Shown: piece after piece, positions 1 to 5,627 of the stretch
How the letters are laid out: the number at the start of each line of letters is the position of its first letter
Position numbering within the stretch: the stretch's first letter is position 1
Source: CAZHBA01 sp964530225
Lineage (GTDB): Bacteria > Pseudomonadota > Alphaproteobacteria > UBA6615
Assembly: GCA_964530225.1 (NCBI GenBank)
Contig: CAZHBA010000121.1
Location: 1-7,061 of the forward strand
Direction: 5' to 3'
DNA: 7,061 bases
Notes under the pieces: model-generated
Databases searched by the model: none
What the model saw: the letters and a program-made list of their open reading frames with translations, nothing else
What the model was told of the DNA's origin: nothing
Program-made: the position numbers and the translations under genes

Positions 1-1
1 C

Positions 2-302
2 CCCGATACCAAGGTGCTGTTGCTATTCGAAGGTAGCGCGGTGATCTACGACAAAGCTGGCGACGTACCGGTGGTACTACTAATCGGCGACACGGCGACC
101 CGCACTGTGCGGCGTCGAGTAGCAGTTCGATTTTGGCAGCGCCGGGCGAGTTCGCGTCTGGACGTTCACCCGTAGCTGTTGCGAGATCTACACCCAGTGT
201 GTCGAGTTACCGCTACGCCGAATTATATTTGCTAAACACCTAGGCGTTCCAGATCAGGACCGCTGCCACGAAGAAGACAACGAACAGGAGGAGTTTATCT
301 GA
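2..302 (+). pseudogene. Possible decayed 3' end of an unknown gene
   Basis: The window opens in a reading frame that runs from base 2 to a TAG at 173-175. Its first 36 codons look protein-like (for example the stretch SAVIYDKAGDVPVVLLIGD). After about base 109 that frame turns arginine-rich in a way typical of out-of-frame reading. From base 123 the +1 frame is open to a TGA at 300-302 and again looks protein-like (QFDFGSAGRVRVWTFTR), but a TAG at 120-122 sits at the junction. I read this as one gene carrying a frameshift near 109-113 and a nonsense codon. I do not recognise the family. The 5' end lies outside the window. The alternative is an intact gene that simply ends at 175 with non-coding DNA after it. 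The remaining frame is also open here for a while, so the inference is weak. Confidence 0.3.
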
Positions 303-436
303 CAGCTCTTCCCGACTAAGTGGATGAGAGGTCGTTAAAATATCCTTCCACAGCTACAGGTTTGTATTTTTTACCCGTTGGGTGTTCCGGGGTCCTTTTA
401 ACAAAAGCTGTAGCCGGAGAAGCACGCTACGTTAGT

Positions 437-508
437 CCTCCTCCCCAATGTTTTTCGCACATGGGGGAGTTAGTTCTGCACCTCAATGTTTCCGCATGGG
501 GGAGGAGG
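437..508. repeat. Paired imperfect repeat with nested hairpins
   Basis: Two related units lie 38 bases apart, at about 441-469 and 479-504. Both share an AATGTTT core and end in CATGGGGGAG. The outer arms form a perfect 10-base inverted repeat: CCTCCTCCCC at 437-446 and GGGGAGGAGG at 499-508. The first unit can also fold alone, with CTCCCC at 441-446 pairing with GGGGAG at 464-469 and ATG at 448-450 pairing with CAT at 460-462. The region can therefore form either one long stem or a local hairpin. Its function is unknown; a structured RNA, a protein-binding site or a relic of a repeat family are all possible. Confidence 0.55.
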
Positions 509-551
509 CACACTTTTAGGCGCAACAGGAGCAATGACATAAAATTTTTTG

Positions 552-612
552 ATTGGTTATTCAGTGGAGGTTGGGACAAGAAGTACGACGGCAACGCTAA
601 CTCCTAACCAAT
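552..612 (-). repeat. Inverted repeat after the flavin oxidoreductase gene
   Basis: ATTGGTTA (552-559) and TAACCAAT (605-612) are perfect 8-base inverted copies 45 bases apart. A further GGAG/CTCC pair lies inside. Read on the minus strand, the second arm is followed by CAAAAAATTTT. The position, 37 bases past the stop codon of the minus-strand oxidoreductase, would suit a transcript end. The loop is too long for an ordinary intrinsic terminator, so I call it only an inverted repeat. Confidence 0.3.
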
Positions 613-648
613 ACCAAACAGTCGCGAGAAAGGTGGTCACTGCTGGCG

Positions 649-1782
649 CTATCCGGCTGCCTGCTGTAACCGCCAGTTCGCGGTGTTGGCCAGCGTCGCC
701 AGCGGCGTCACCATGCCCGGGTTGAACGCGATGGGCTCGACGCCGGCAGCGATCTTGCTCGGCCAGGCCGGGTCGGCCAGCGCCCCCTTGCCAATGGCGC
801 AAAAATCTCCCTCACCCTGGGTTAGCGCCCGTTCGGCTTCGGCGGGGTCTTGCAGCTTGCCATTAGCGATCTGCTGCAGGCCCGAATGCCGCTTGGCGAG
901 GCCAGACAAGCTCTTGTCGGTGCCAAACACCGGCTTGCAACCCAGATGAGCACTGCAGTCGATGAACATATTGCCGATCTCGCCCATCGCCCCGAACACC
1001 ACCTTGGCGTCGTCGTCGCCACCCGGCCACGAATATTCTAGATCGTTGACCTTGGTCTGGGAGATACGCACACCAACCGGCACCGCTGCGTCTACAGCGC
1101 TGCGCACCGCGGTCATCACGTCTATGTGGAAGCGCACGCGGTTTTCGATCTCACCGCCATACTCGTCGGTGCGCTGATTGGTGTAGGTAGTAAGAAACTG
1201 GTCCATGATGTAGCCGTTTGCGCCGTGCACCTCGATCCCGTCAAAACCCATTTCGATAGCGCGCTGCGCGGCAGCGACAAAGTCGGCTGCCACCTGGTCT
1301 ATCTCGTCGCGGGTGATCTCGCGCGGCGTCTGGAACGGTCCTTTGCCGTTGTAGCGCGGTATTTCTTCACCCAGCGGCGCCACCGCCGACGGCGCCATCG
1401 AACCTTCAACCCAATTGTTGCCCTGGTTGACGGCACCGGCGTGGAAAAGCTGCATGAAAAACGGCATACCCTCGGCGTGCACCGCATCGAGCACCTTGCG
1501 CCAGGCCTCCTGCTGGGCGTCGGTGGCCATACCCGGCTGGTTGTTATAGCCCTGACTGTATTTGAGGTCGATATACGTCGCCTCGGTCATCACTAAACCC
1601 CAACCGCCGCGGGCGAACTCGGTGTAGTAATCGACCATCGCGTCGGTCGCCAAACCGTCGTCGGTGGCGCTGGTGCGCGTCATCGGCGACACGATGGCGC
1701 GGTTGGCAAATTCCACATTGCCGATCTTGCCCGGCGAAAACAGGGTGGGGTAGGCGTCGACGCCTGGTCCGCTTAATGTCAT
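649..1782 (-). CDS. Old-yellow-enzyme family NADH:flavin oxidoreductase
   Basis: This is a 377-residue FMN-dependent enzyme of the old yellow enzyme (OYE) family, which reduces activated C=C bonds, such as those of enones, with NAD(P)H. It is predicted to be a soluble cytoplasmic TIM barrel, and its length is usual for the family. Visible family signatures are the N-terminal SPMTRTSATDDG (32-43), QLFHAGA (111-117), and FDGIEVHGANGY (180-191), which holds the H186-x-x-N189 pair that binds the substrate oxygen and Y191, the expected active-site tyrosine. TDEYGGEIENRVRF (205-218), VGVRIS with R239 near the FMN, and IGKGALADPAWP (330-341) follow. In the last motif Lys332 stands where arginine is common. 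I chose the ATG at 1780-1782 because a GGGGA lies just upstream and the family motifs start soon after. The same frame stays open to 2343, but that part is antisense to the neighbouring gene. It is divergent from the DUF1932 oxidoreductase. The substrate cannot be read from the sequence. Confidence 0.95.
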   Translation of the reverse strand: MTLSGPGVDAYPTLFSPGKIGNVEFANRAIVSPMTRTSATDDGLATDAMVDYYTEFARGGWGLVMTEATYIDLKYSQGYNNQPGMATDAQQEAWRKVLDAVHAEGMPFFMQLFHAGAVNQGNNWVEGSMAPSAVAPLGEEIPRYNGKGPFQTPREITRDEIDQVAADFVAAAQRAIEMGFDGIEVHGANGYIMDQFLTTYTNQRTDEYGGEIENRVRFHIDVMTAVRSAVDAAVPVGVRISQTKVNDLEYSWPGGDDDAKVVFGAMGEIGNMFIDCSAHLGCKPVFGTDKSLSGLAKRHSGLQQIANGKLQDPAEAERALTQGEGDFCAIGKGALADPAWPSKIAAGVEPIAFNPGMVTPLATLANTANWRLQQAAG

Positions 1783-1844
1783 CTCAATCCCCGTGGTTCG
1801 TTGTTCGTAATAAGCCGTGTGAATTGAATAAATCTCCCACATGC

Positions 1845-1874
1845 TTACGGTAACCGCGCCGCTAGCGCTATAAT
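1845..1874 (+). promoter_or_regulatory. Predicted sigma70-type promoter for the DUF1932 oxidoreductase
   Basis: A perfect TATAAT lies at 1869-1874, preceded at 18 bases by a weak -35 (TTACGG, 1845-1850). It would give a leader of roughly 60 bases before the GTG at 1946. An 8-base palindrome (CGCTAGCG, 1860-1867) sits inside the spacer and could be an operator, though a palindrome of this length can occur by chance. I found no equally good promoter for the divergent flavin oxidoreductase in this 163-base gap. Confidence 0.5.
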
Positions 1875-1933
1875 CGGCAGCAAGTAAACGCGGCAACGGC
1901 GGCAAAATCAATGGCGTGCGCCCGAAAGTAGAT

Positions 1934-1944
1934 GGAGGTGATCC
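1934..1944 (+). promoter_or_regulatory. Very long Shine-Dalgarno site that decides the GTG start
   Basis: GGAGGTGATCC is an 11-base uninterrupted complement to the canonical 3' end of bacterial 16S rRNA (GGATCACCTCC). Its GGAGG core ends 7 bases before the GTG at 1946-1948, which is ideal spacing. This favours that GTG over an in-frame GTG at 1916 or the in-frame ATG at 1970. Confidence 0.8.
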
Positions 1945-1945
1945 G

Positions 1946-2845
1946 GTGACATTCTCGACGATTGCCATCATGAGCCCCGGTAATATGGGCCACGCCGTGG
2001 GATGGACCCTACGCGAGCAAGGCTTCCGGGTAATTACCGCGCTCGACGGGCGTAGCGCTCGCAGCCGCGAGCTGGCCGAACAGGGTGAGTTGGAAGACGC
2101 TGGTACGCTCGTGCAATTAATCGCCGAGACCGACCTAGTACTCTCGATCATGCCACCCAGCGCGGCGCAAGCGTTTGCAACCGCCGCCGCCGAGGCCATG
2201 GGGGCAACAGAAACCACACCGGTTTTCGCCGACTGCAATGCAATCGCGCCAGCGACGACGCAAAAGATTGGCACCATCATCGACGCGGCGGGTGCGGCAT
2301 TTATCGACGGTGGCATCATCGGCGCGGCCCCCGGCAAGGACACACCTCCAAGGCTCTACGTTAGCGGCCCTGATGCCGAGCTGTTGCTGCCCCTCGGTGG
2401 GCCCGAGCTCAACGTCGTGTCGCTGGGACCCAAGATCGGCCGCGCCTCGGCATTGAAGATGTGCTACGCGGCGCTCACCAAGGGTACAATGACCCTGGAT
2501 ACGGCGGTGTTGTTGGCCGGAACGCAGCTGGGCGTCTACGACGAACTTATGGCCGAGCTCACGGGCAGCCAACAGCCGGCGCTTAAGCGGATGGAAAACC
2601 GGGTGCCATGGCTGGCCGCCGACGCCGAACGCTGGACTGGCGAGATGGAAGAAATCGCCGCAACCTTTGGTGCCGCTGGATTGCCGGTAAATTTTCACCT
2701 GGCGGCAGCGGAGATCTTTCGCCTATTGGCGACGACGCCTTTGGCCGAAGAAACCCGCGAGAGTGCCGACCGCAGCCGCACCCTCGGCGAGGCGATGCGA
2801 TTGTTCGCTGAAACCCTTAGCGTTTCGCGCCGCGCCGCCCAGTAG
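1946..2845 (+). CDS. NAD(P)-dependent oxidoreductase, 6PGDH-like with DUF1932 C-terminus
   Basis: This 299-residue protein belongs to the beta-hydroxyacid dehydrogenase / 6-phosphogluconate dehydrogenase-like superfamily, with a Rossmann N-domain and a helical C-domain of the DUF1932 type. The dinucleotide motif is IAIMSPGNMGHAVG (6-19), where SPGNMG replaces the commoner GxGxMG, as is typical of this subgroup. DGGIIGAAP (121-129) matches the substrate-loop region of the superfamily. The SALKMCYAALTKG segment (168-180) carries K171, aligned by eye with the catalytic lysine of the superfamily. The remainder (about 165-240) looks like DUF1932. The substrate is unknown, presumably a small hydroxy-acid. 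The GTG start is set by an exceptionally strong ribosome binding site. It is divergent from the flavin oxidoreductase, and its last 29 bases overlap the convergent gene ending at 2817. Confidence 0.92.
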   Translation: MTFSTIAIMSPGNMGHAVGWTLREQGFRVITALDGRSARSRELAEQGELEDAGTLVQLIAETDLVLSIMPPSAAQAFATAAAEAMGATETTPVFADCNAIAPATTQKIGTIIDAAGAAFIDGGIIGAAPGKDTPPRLYVSGPDAELLLPLGGPELNVVSLGPKIGRASALKMCYAALTKGTMTLDTAVLLAGTQLGVYDELMAELTGSQQPALKRMENRVPWLAADAERWTGEMEEIAATFGAAGLPVNFHLAAAEIFRLLATTPLAEETRESADRSRTLGEAMRLFAETLSVSRRAAQ

Positions 2846-3311
2846 ATTTCCCAATAGGCTTGGCGTGGGGTCGCGGCGGATTTCGGCTGCTGGACTTCAC
2901 CAACTTGCGCAGGTGGCGGCTCAAAGTTTCCATCTCGGTGCGTTCAAACCGCAGATCCGTGGCCGCGCGAGGATCGCCCGAAGCCGTTTTTGCCGAAGCC
3001 TTTAGCTGATTAACGATATTGTCGACCGTGCGGATCAGTTCATTGAGTTGCGCGCGATCTCGGCATTGCAGCACGACCTCCTGTTCCATCATCAGATCGG
3101 AAAATCCAGCGGAATCGGTCTTACCCAATTGCGTTAGGCGGCGGTCTATTTCCTGCCACGCCGGCCGCCACGCGCCATATAACGACGGCGCGCTCTGCCG
3201 CCCCCTTGCCCGGGAGACGGTTTCAAGTTGCACCATGACACGAACAAACTGCCACACTACTAGGCGCAACTCGACCAGCGCATTGCTCTCGCCTGGTTCG
3301 GTACGAGCCAT
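2817..3311 (-). CDS. Basic, mostly helical hypothetical protein
   Basis: I do not recognise this 164-residue protein. The N-terminal half is mixed, with an amphipathic or partly hydrophobic helix at 11-30 (ALVELRLVVWQFVRVMVQLE). The middle (about 75-110) and 120-138 look helical with regular charged residues. The tail (139-164) is rich in Lys, Arg, Pro and Ser and probably disordered, which could suit nucleic-acid contact. No signal peptide or catalytic motif is seen. Its ATG (3309-3311) shares one base with the TAA of the SprT-like gene (TAATG), so the two are likely translationally coupled and may act together. Its 3' end overlaps the convergent oxidoreductase gene by 29 bases, leaving no room for a terminator between them. 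That a real gene lies here is supported mainly by the tight coupling. Confidence 0.72.
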   Translation of the reverse strand: MARTEPGESNALVELRLVVWQFVRVMVQLETVSRARGRQSAPSLYGAWRPAWQEIDRRLTQLGKTDSAGFSDLMMEQEVVLQCRDRAQLNELIRTVDNIVNQLKASAKTASGDPRAATDLRFERTEMETLSRHLRKLVKSSSRNPPRPHAKPIGKSTGRRGAKR

Positions 3312-3874
3312 TATTTACGGGGTAGAACACGCAACCGGCCGCGCTTCGGGCCACAGGAGCGGCAATAGCAACTACTGGCGCGCCGGCGCGGACGGCGCAC
3401 AAAATGATACTCGTCACCACAATTCTCGCATTTCCACGTCACCATTGCATGGGCAGCGCGCGACAAATAGGAAAGGTCATGGCGTACCGCCGGCTTTTCA
3501 CCCAGTAATTTCATGATTTCACGCCACGCAACGCTGTGCTTGCAGGGTCGGCCATGAAACAGATCAGCCAGAATGTGTGCGCACTCGTGCAGGAAGGTGG
3601 CGTCGCGGTCGCTCTCGCGGCCCTGTTCCAGCAATGCCACGTTGAGAACGATGCGCCTTTCTTCCGAATAGGCAACACCAGCGAGGGTCTTGGCACGGCG
3701 ACTAATCTCCACCCCGCAATCAAGCATTTCGCGAAACGCCGGGCCCAGCGCGGCAGCTTTCTCTAACCGCTCGGTAAGACCCCAATCGGCCGCCAACTCG
3801 CGAACAGAACCCAACGCGCGGGCCGGCCGGCTCCGCAAGCGTGCCACCGACCCCATTGCCGAATTAGCGGCCAA
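3311..3874 (-). CDS. SprT-like zinc metalloprotein with C-terminal zinc ribbon
   Basis: This 187-residue protein has the layout of the SprT family (related to the eukaryotic DNA-protein crosslink protease Spartan). A zincin motif HECAH (96-100) supplies H96 and H100 as ligands and E97 as the catalytic residue, followed by HSVAW (113-117) with the probable third ligand H113. A C-terminal zinc ribbon is built from C149/C152 (WKCENCG) and C171/C174 (YCRSCG). C169 is an extra cysteine next to the second pair. Bacterial SprT proteins are poorly understood; proteolysis of protein-DNA adducts is an inference from Spartan. The start is uncertain. TTG at 3872-3874 has a GGGTGAT just upstream and overlaps the thioesterase gene by 11 bases, whereas ATG at 3854-3856 lies 7 bases after the thioesterase stop but has no clear ribosome site. 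Either keeps the whole domain. It is the middle gene of a three-gene unit. Confidence 0.9.
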   Translation of the reverse strand: MAANSAMGSVARLRSRPARALGSVRELAADWGLTERLEKAAALGPAFREMLDCGVEISRRAKTLAGVAYSEERRIVLNVALLEQGRESDRDATFLHECAHILADLFHGRPCKHSVAWREIMKLLGEKPAVRHDLSYLSRAAHAMVTWKCENCGDEYHFVRRPRRRASSCYCRSCGPKRGRLRVLPRK

Positions 3875-4370
3875 GGGAAATCACCCGGCCCGCCTGGGGT
3901 GGCCGCAGCAACGCGCCATGGGCCGTCGCCACCTGGTTGACCCGCTCGATCACGGTCTTCGGCATCGGCGCCGAGCGCCGCCGCGTCATATCGACGTGCA
4001 AGCTGACGAGTTCATTGGTCGAGGCCAAATACCCTTCCTCCGCATGATACATGAAGTGCATATAATGTAATCGTTTGGGGTCGTAGTTGAGAAGCTGCGT
4101 TTCGAACCGCATCGGATCGCCCGACTTCATCTCACGGCCATAGGTCACATGGGATTCGAGGGCGAAGGTCGAGCAGTTGTTGGCCTCGAGATAGGCTACG
4201 CCGAGCCCAAGATAATCGAAAAACGCGTCGGTCGCGTGGTCGAACGCCAGCACATAATAGGCCAGATTCATGTGGCCGTTATAGTCGATCCAGGCCGGAT
4301 CTACCAATTCGCTGTGTAGCGCCAAGGGCGCCGCAAGCGGTTGATCATTTTGCGAATCGGTAGCGCTCAT
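3864..4370 (-). CDS. Hotdog-fold acyl-CoA thioesterase (4HBT / betainyl-CoA type)
   Basis: This 168-residue protein has the hotdog thioesterase fold, a soluble enzyme that hydrolyses an acyl-CoA to the acid and free CoA. The signature WIDYNGHMNLAYYVLAFD (27-44) contains D29 and the YNGHMN turn of the 4-hydroxybenzoyl-CoA thioesterase-like family. It most resembles the group annotated as betainyl-CoA thioesterases of carnitine breakdown, with AFDHATDAF (42-50) following. The later segment FALESHVTYGREMKSGDPM (69-87) is also typical. No other carnitine gene is in the window, so the substrate is open. I chose ATG 4368-4370; an in-frame TTG at 4404-4406 would add 12 residues with no family support. 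The ribosome site is weak (GTGTGGT). It is the first gene of a unit with the SprT-like and basic hypothetical genes. Confidence 0.9.
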   Translation of the reverse strand: MSATDSQNDQPLAAPLALHSELVDPAWIDYNGHMNLAYYVLAFDHATDAFFDYLGLGVAYLEANNCSTFALESHVTYGREMKSGDPMRFETQLLNYDPKRLHYMHFMYHAEEGYLASTNELVSLHVDMTRRRSAPMPKTVIERVNQVATAHGALLRPPQAGRVISLGR

Positions 4371-4420
4371 ACCACACGACAATAGCCAGATCGCATCGCT
4401 CCACAACCCATTACGTGAGT

Positions 4421-4449
4421 ATCATAAATTTTCGAAAACCAGTGATCCA
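4421..4449 (-). promoter_or_regulatory. Candidate promoter for the thioesterase-SprT unit
   Basis: On the minus strand a TATGAT (-10, at 4421-4426) is preceded by 17 bases and a weak -35 TGGATC (4444-4449), 51 bases upstream of the ATG at 4370. The spacer contains a 10-base palindrome, TTTTCGAAAA (4429-4438). A partly matching inverted copy (TCGAAATTT, 4460-4468) lies further upstream. The whole gap from 4408 to 4480 is clearly AT-rich compared with its surroundings. The palindrome inside the promoter spacer could be a repressor site; this is inference. Confidence 0.4.
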
Positions 4450-4483
4450 GTAATAATAATCGAAATTTTTTTGTAACGTCGCC

Positions 4484-4507
4484 CCAGCTGATTCACCAGC
4501 TGATTCA
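4484..4507. repeat. Perfect 12-base tandem duplication
   Basis: CCAGCTGATTCA occurs twice head to tail (4484-4495 and 4496-4507), followed by a further CC. On the minus strand each copy carries a TGA, and the upstream copy supplies the stop codon (4505-4507) of the open frame ending there. A simple slippage duplication at the end of a gene explains it. Confidence 0.8.
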
Positions 4508-4783
4508 CCCAATCGTCTCGCGCTGCACTTCAATATACGATAGTTCTTTGGCAAACTCCTTCAGGACCGGTTGAATTCGTGTCAAACCCTGGCTTTCACC
4601 GTCAACATTTGTATGCAACCAATTGGGCGCCTGAGCTATTTTCCCCTGATTCACATGCTCATTGCTGAACCGTTGCAGGTCTTCTAATTCGGATACGGGA
4701 CCTTGCCTCCCTTCGCTCCACTTGACCATGCTGCAACAACCCGCCTGTCGGCGGTCGCATGCTGGCATGGTAAAGGCTCCCAA
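4505..4783 (-). CDS. Unrecognised ORF, likely 3' part of a frameshifted gene
   Basis: This is a 92-codon frame from a TTG at 4781-4783, with internal ATGs at 4766-4768 and 4727-4729. From about residue 19 it reads like a real protein, with charged helical stretches SELEDLQRFSNEHVNQGK (31-48) and LKEFAKELSYIEVQ (74-87) and no membrane segment. I do not recognise the family. The 5' part up to the TTG has no good ribosome site and a stop lies three codons upstream, while the frame of the neighbouring ORF (4684-4875) is plausible just upstream and overlaps it by 100 bases. Together they look like one gene of about 120 residues that changes frame by -1 somewhere in 4700-4790. The DNA here is less GC-rich than the flanking genes, which would fit an acquired or decaying gene. 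Confidence 0.4.
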   Translation of the reverse strand: MGAFTMPACDRRQAGCCSMVKWSEGRQGPVSELEDLQRFSNEHVNQGKIAQAPNWLHTNVDGESQGLTRIQPVLKEFAKELSYIEVQRETIG

Positions 4784-4875
4784 GATACCTCACCGGTTAC
4801 GATTTCGGGTGGCGGATTATCGCCCATGTAGATTTCCGATACGAATTTCAGCGCTTCACCAACCACATCAAGCAC
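4684..4875 (-). pseudogene. 5' part of the broken gene following RidA
   Basis: This 63-codon frame starts at a GTG (4873-4875) that lies 17 bases after the RidA stop codon. An AAGGCGG ribosome site is spaced 6 bases from the GTG, so translation starting here in an operon with RidA is credible. The first 33 residues (beginning MLDVVGEALKFVSEIYMGD) look like a true protein start. From about residue 34 the frame becomes less protein-like, and it ends at a TAG (4684-4686). The overlapping frame that ends at 4505 then looks better. I read the two as fragments of one gene. The alternative is a genuine 63-residue protein. Family and function are unknown. Confidence 0.4.
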
Positions 4876-4892
4876 GGAAATCCGCCTTATTT

Positions 4893-5372
4893 CTACACTC
4901 GCCTATCGATGGCAAAGGTACCCTCGACCTCGATAGCTACATCGAACGGCATCACGGCGACCCCCACCGCCGTGCGGGTGTGGCGCCCAGCCTCGCCAAA
5001 CAGGTCAATCATCAGCTCCGAGGCACCGTTCACGACCGCCGGAATATCGGTAAAATCTGGCATCGCGTTGACGTATCCCCGCAGATTGACCACTCGGACG
5101 ATGTGGTCCAGATCACCGTCGAGCGCCCGCTTGGCCTGCGCCAGCACGTTCAATCCGCTGAGCCGCGCCGCCGCCCGGCCTTCTTCTAAATCGAACTCCC
5201 GACCAACCTTGCCGATATAGCGTAACTCGCCGTTCCAGGTGGTGACCTGGCCAGAAACGCATAGCGCCCGCTCGACGATCAACGCCGGCAAGATCTTGGC
5301 AACCCGCGGCAGTTGCGGCTCCGGCAATTCGATGCCGAGTTCCGTCAGGCGTGTTTCGATGGAAGATGTCAT
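4893..5372 (-). CDS. RidA (YjgF/YER057c/UK114) family protein
   Basis: This 159-residue protein matches the longer subgroup of the RidA family. Classical RidA is a small trimeric enzyme that hydrolyses reactive enamine/imine intermediates released by PLP enzymes. The C-terminal signature is clear: PAVVNGASELMIDLFGEAGR (111-130), then TRTAVGVAVMPFDVAIEVEG (132-151), with R133 at the place of the substrate-binding arginine of classical RidA (R105 in E. coli). Members of this subgroup are about 155 residues long and often differ from true RidA in activity, so imine deaminase function should not be assumed. The ATG at 5370-5372 has a GAGAGGA ribosome site. It starts 22 bases after the small broken gene downstream of the antiporter and is probably cotranscribed with both. 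Confidence 0.93.
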   Translation of the reverse strand: MTSSIETRLTELGIELPEPQLPRVAKILPALIVERALCVSGQVTTWNGELRYIGKVGREFDLEEGRAAARLSGLNVLAQAKRALDGDLDHIVRVVNLRGYVNAMPDFTDIPAVVNGASELMIDLFGEAGRHTRTAVGVAVMPFDVAIEVEGTFAIDRRV

Positions 5373-5394
5373 TGCTTATCCTCTCCAGCCTTTA

Positions 5395-5620
5395 TTAGCG
5401 GGCGCGTACACGCAGGTCGACCAGTGCGCGATCGGTCATCTGCGCGGTCACCGGAACCTGCTTGGTGGTACAGAAAAAGTCCTGCATCCGGTCGTTCGCC
5501 GCCGGGTCAAAAATCCAGCGGGCTGTCGCCGATGGAGAGTTTGTCCCATTGCTGGGCCACAGCCAAACTCGCCAAAAAAGCGACGATTGATATGGCACTG
5601 GTGATCTTCACGAACAGCAT
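5395..5620 (-). pseudogene. Small exported protein gene interrupted by a frameshift at T5
   Basis: From an ATG at 5618-5620 the frame encodes a textbook signal peptide (MLFVKITSAISIVAF, then LASLAVA, cleavage expected before QQWDK). It stops at TGA (5507-5509) after 37 residues. Removing one T from the run at 5509-5513 continues it as DPAANDRMQDFFCTTKQVPV and on to a TAA at 5395-5397, giving 74 residues. The +1 frame is open through this whole second part. Spacing supports a real gene: it begins 7 bases after the antiporter stop and ends 22 bases before RidA. AAGGG abuts the ATG, so the in-frame GTG at 5609-5611 (9 bases away) may be the true start. The function is unknown; the mature part would be a periplasmic or secreted peptide of about 50 residues with one cysteine. 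The break may be mutation, sequencing error or programmed frameshifting. Confidence 0.6.
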
Positions 5621-5627
5621 CCCTTAT

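Larger units (their letters stand above)
303..648. other. Gene-less stretch with inverted repeats
   Basis: No convincing gene is visible here. The longest open frame (320-607, plus strand) has no recognisable domain, no good ribosome binding site and a composition suggesting chance. The stretch is less GC-rich than the genes around it and contains several pairable segments: a 7-base stem (353-359 with 408-414, GCTACAG/CTGTAGC), the G/C-rich repeats at 437-508, and ATTGGTTA/TAACCAAT (552-559 with 605-612). It lies downstream of the minus-strand oxidoreductase gene that ends at 649, so some of this structure may belong to its 3' untranslated region. Confidence 0.55.

Noticed and set aside
437..508. 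Integron attC-like recombination site
   Set aside because: GTTAG occurs nearby, but the paired core sites with the GTTRRRY/RYYYAAC ends and conserved spacing of attC are not present.
320..607. 95-codon open frame on the plus strand
   Set aside because: It has no ribosome site, no domain and odd composition, and it runs through the structured repeats.
1126..1596. Long plus-strand open frame inside the flavin oxidoreductase gene
   Set aside because: It is the antisense shadow of a clearly conserved enzyme in GC-rich DNA.
1783..2343. In-frame N-terminal extension of the flavin oxidoreductase by 187 codons
   Set aside because: It is low-complexity, Ala/Ser-rich sequence antisense to the well-supported DUF1932 oxidoreductase, and the OYE family starts near the ATG at 1782.
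3019..3516. Plus-strand open frame of 165 codons opposite the SprT-like and hypothetical genes
   Set aside because: It is arginine/serine-rich shadow sequence with no motif. The minus-strand frames have the HECAH and zinc-ribbon motifs and the coupled start.
4460..4480. Intrinsic terminator at the T-run in the 4408-4504 gap
   Set aside because: There is no GC-rich stem before the T-run on the plus strand, and on the minus strand the run is A-rich; it reads better as an AT-rich promoter region.
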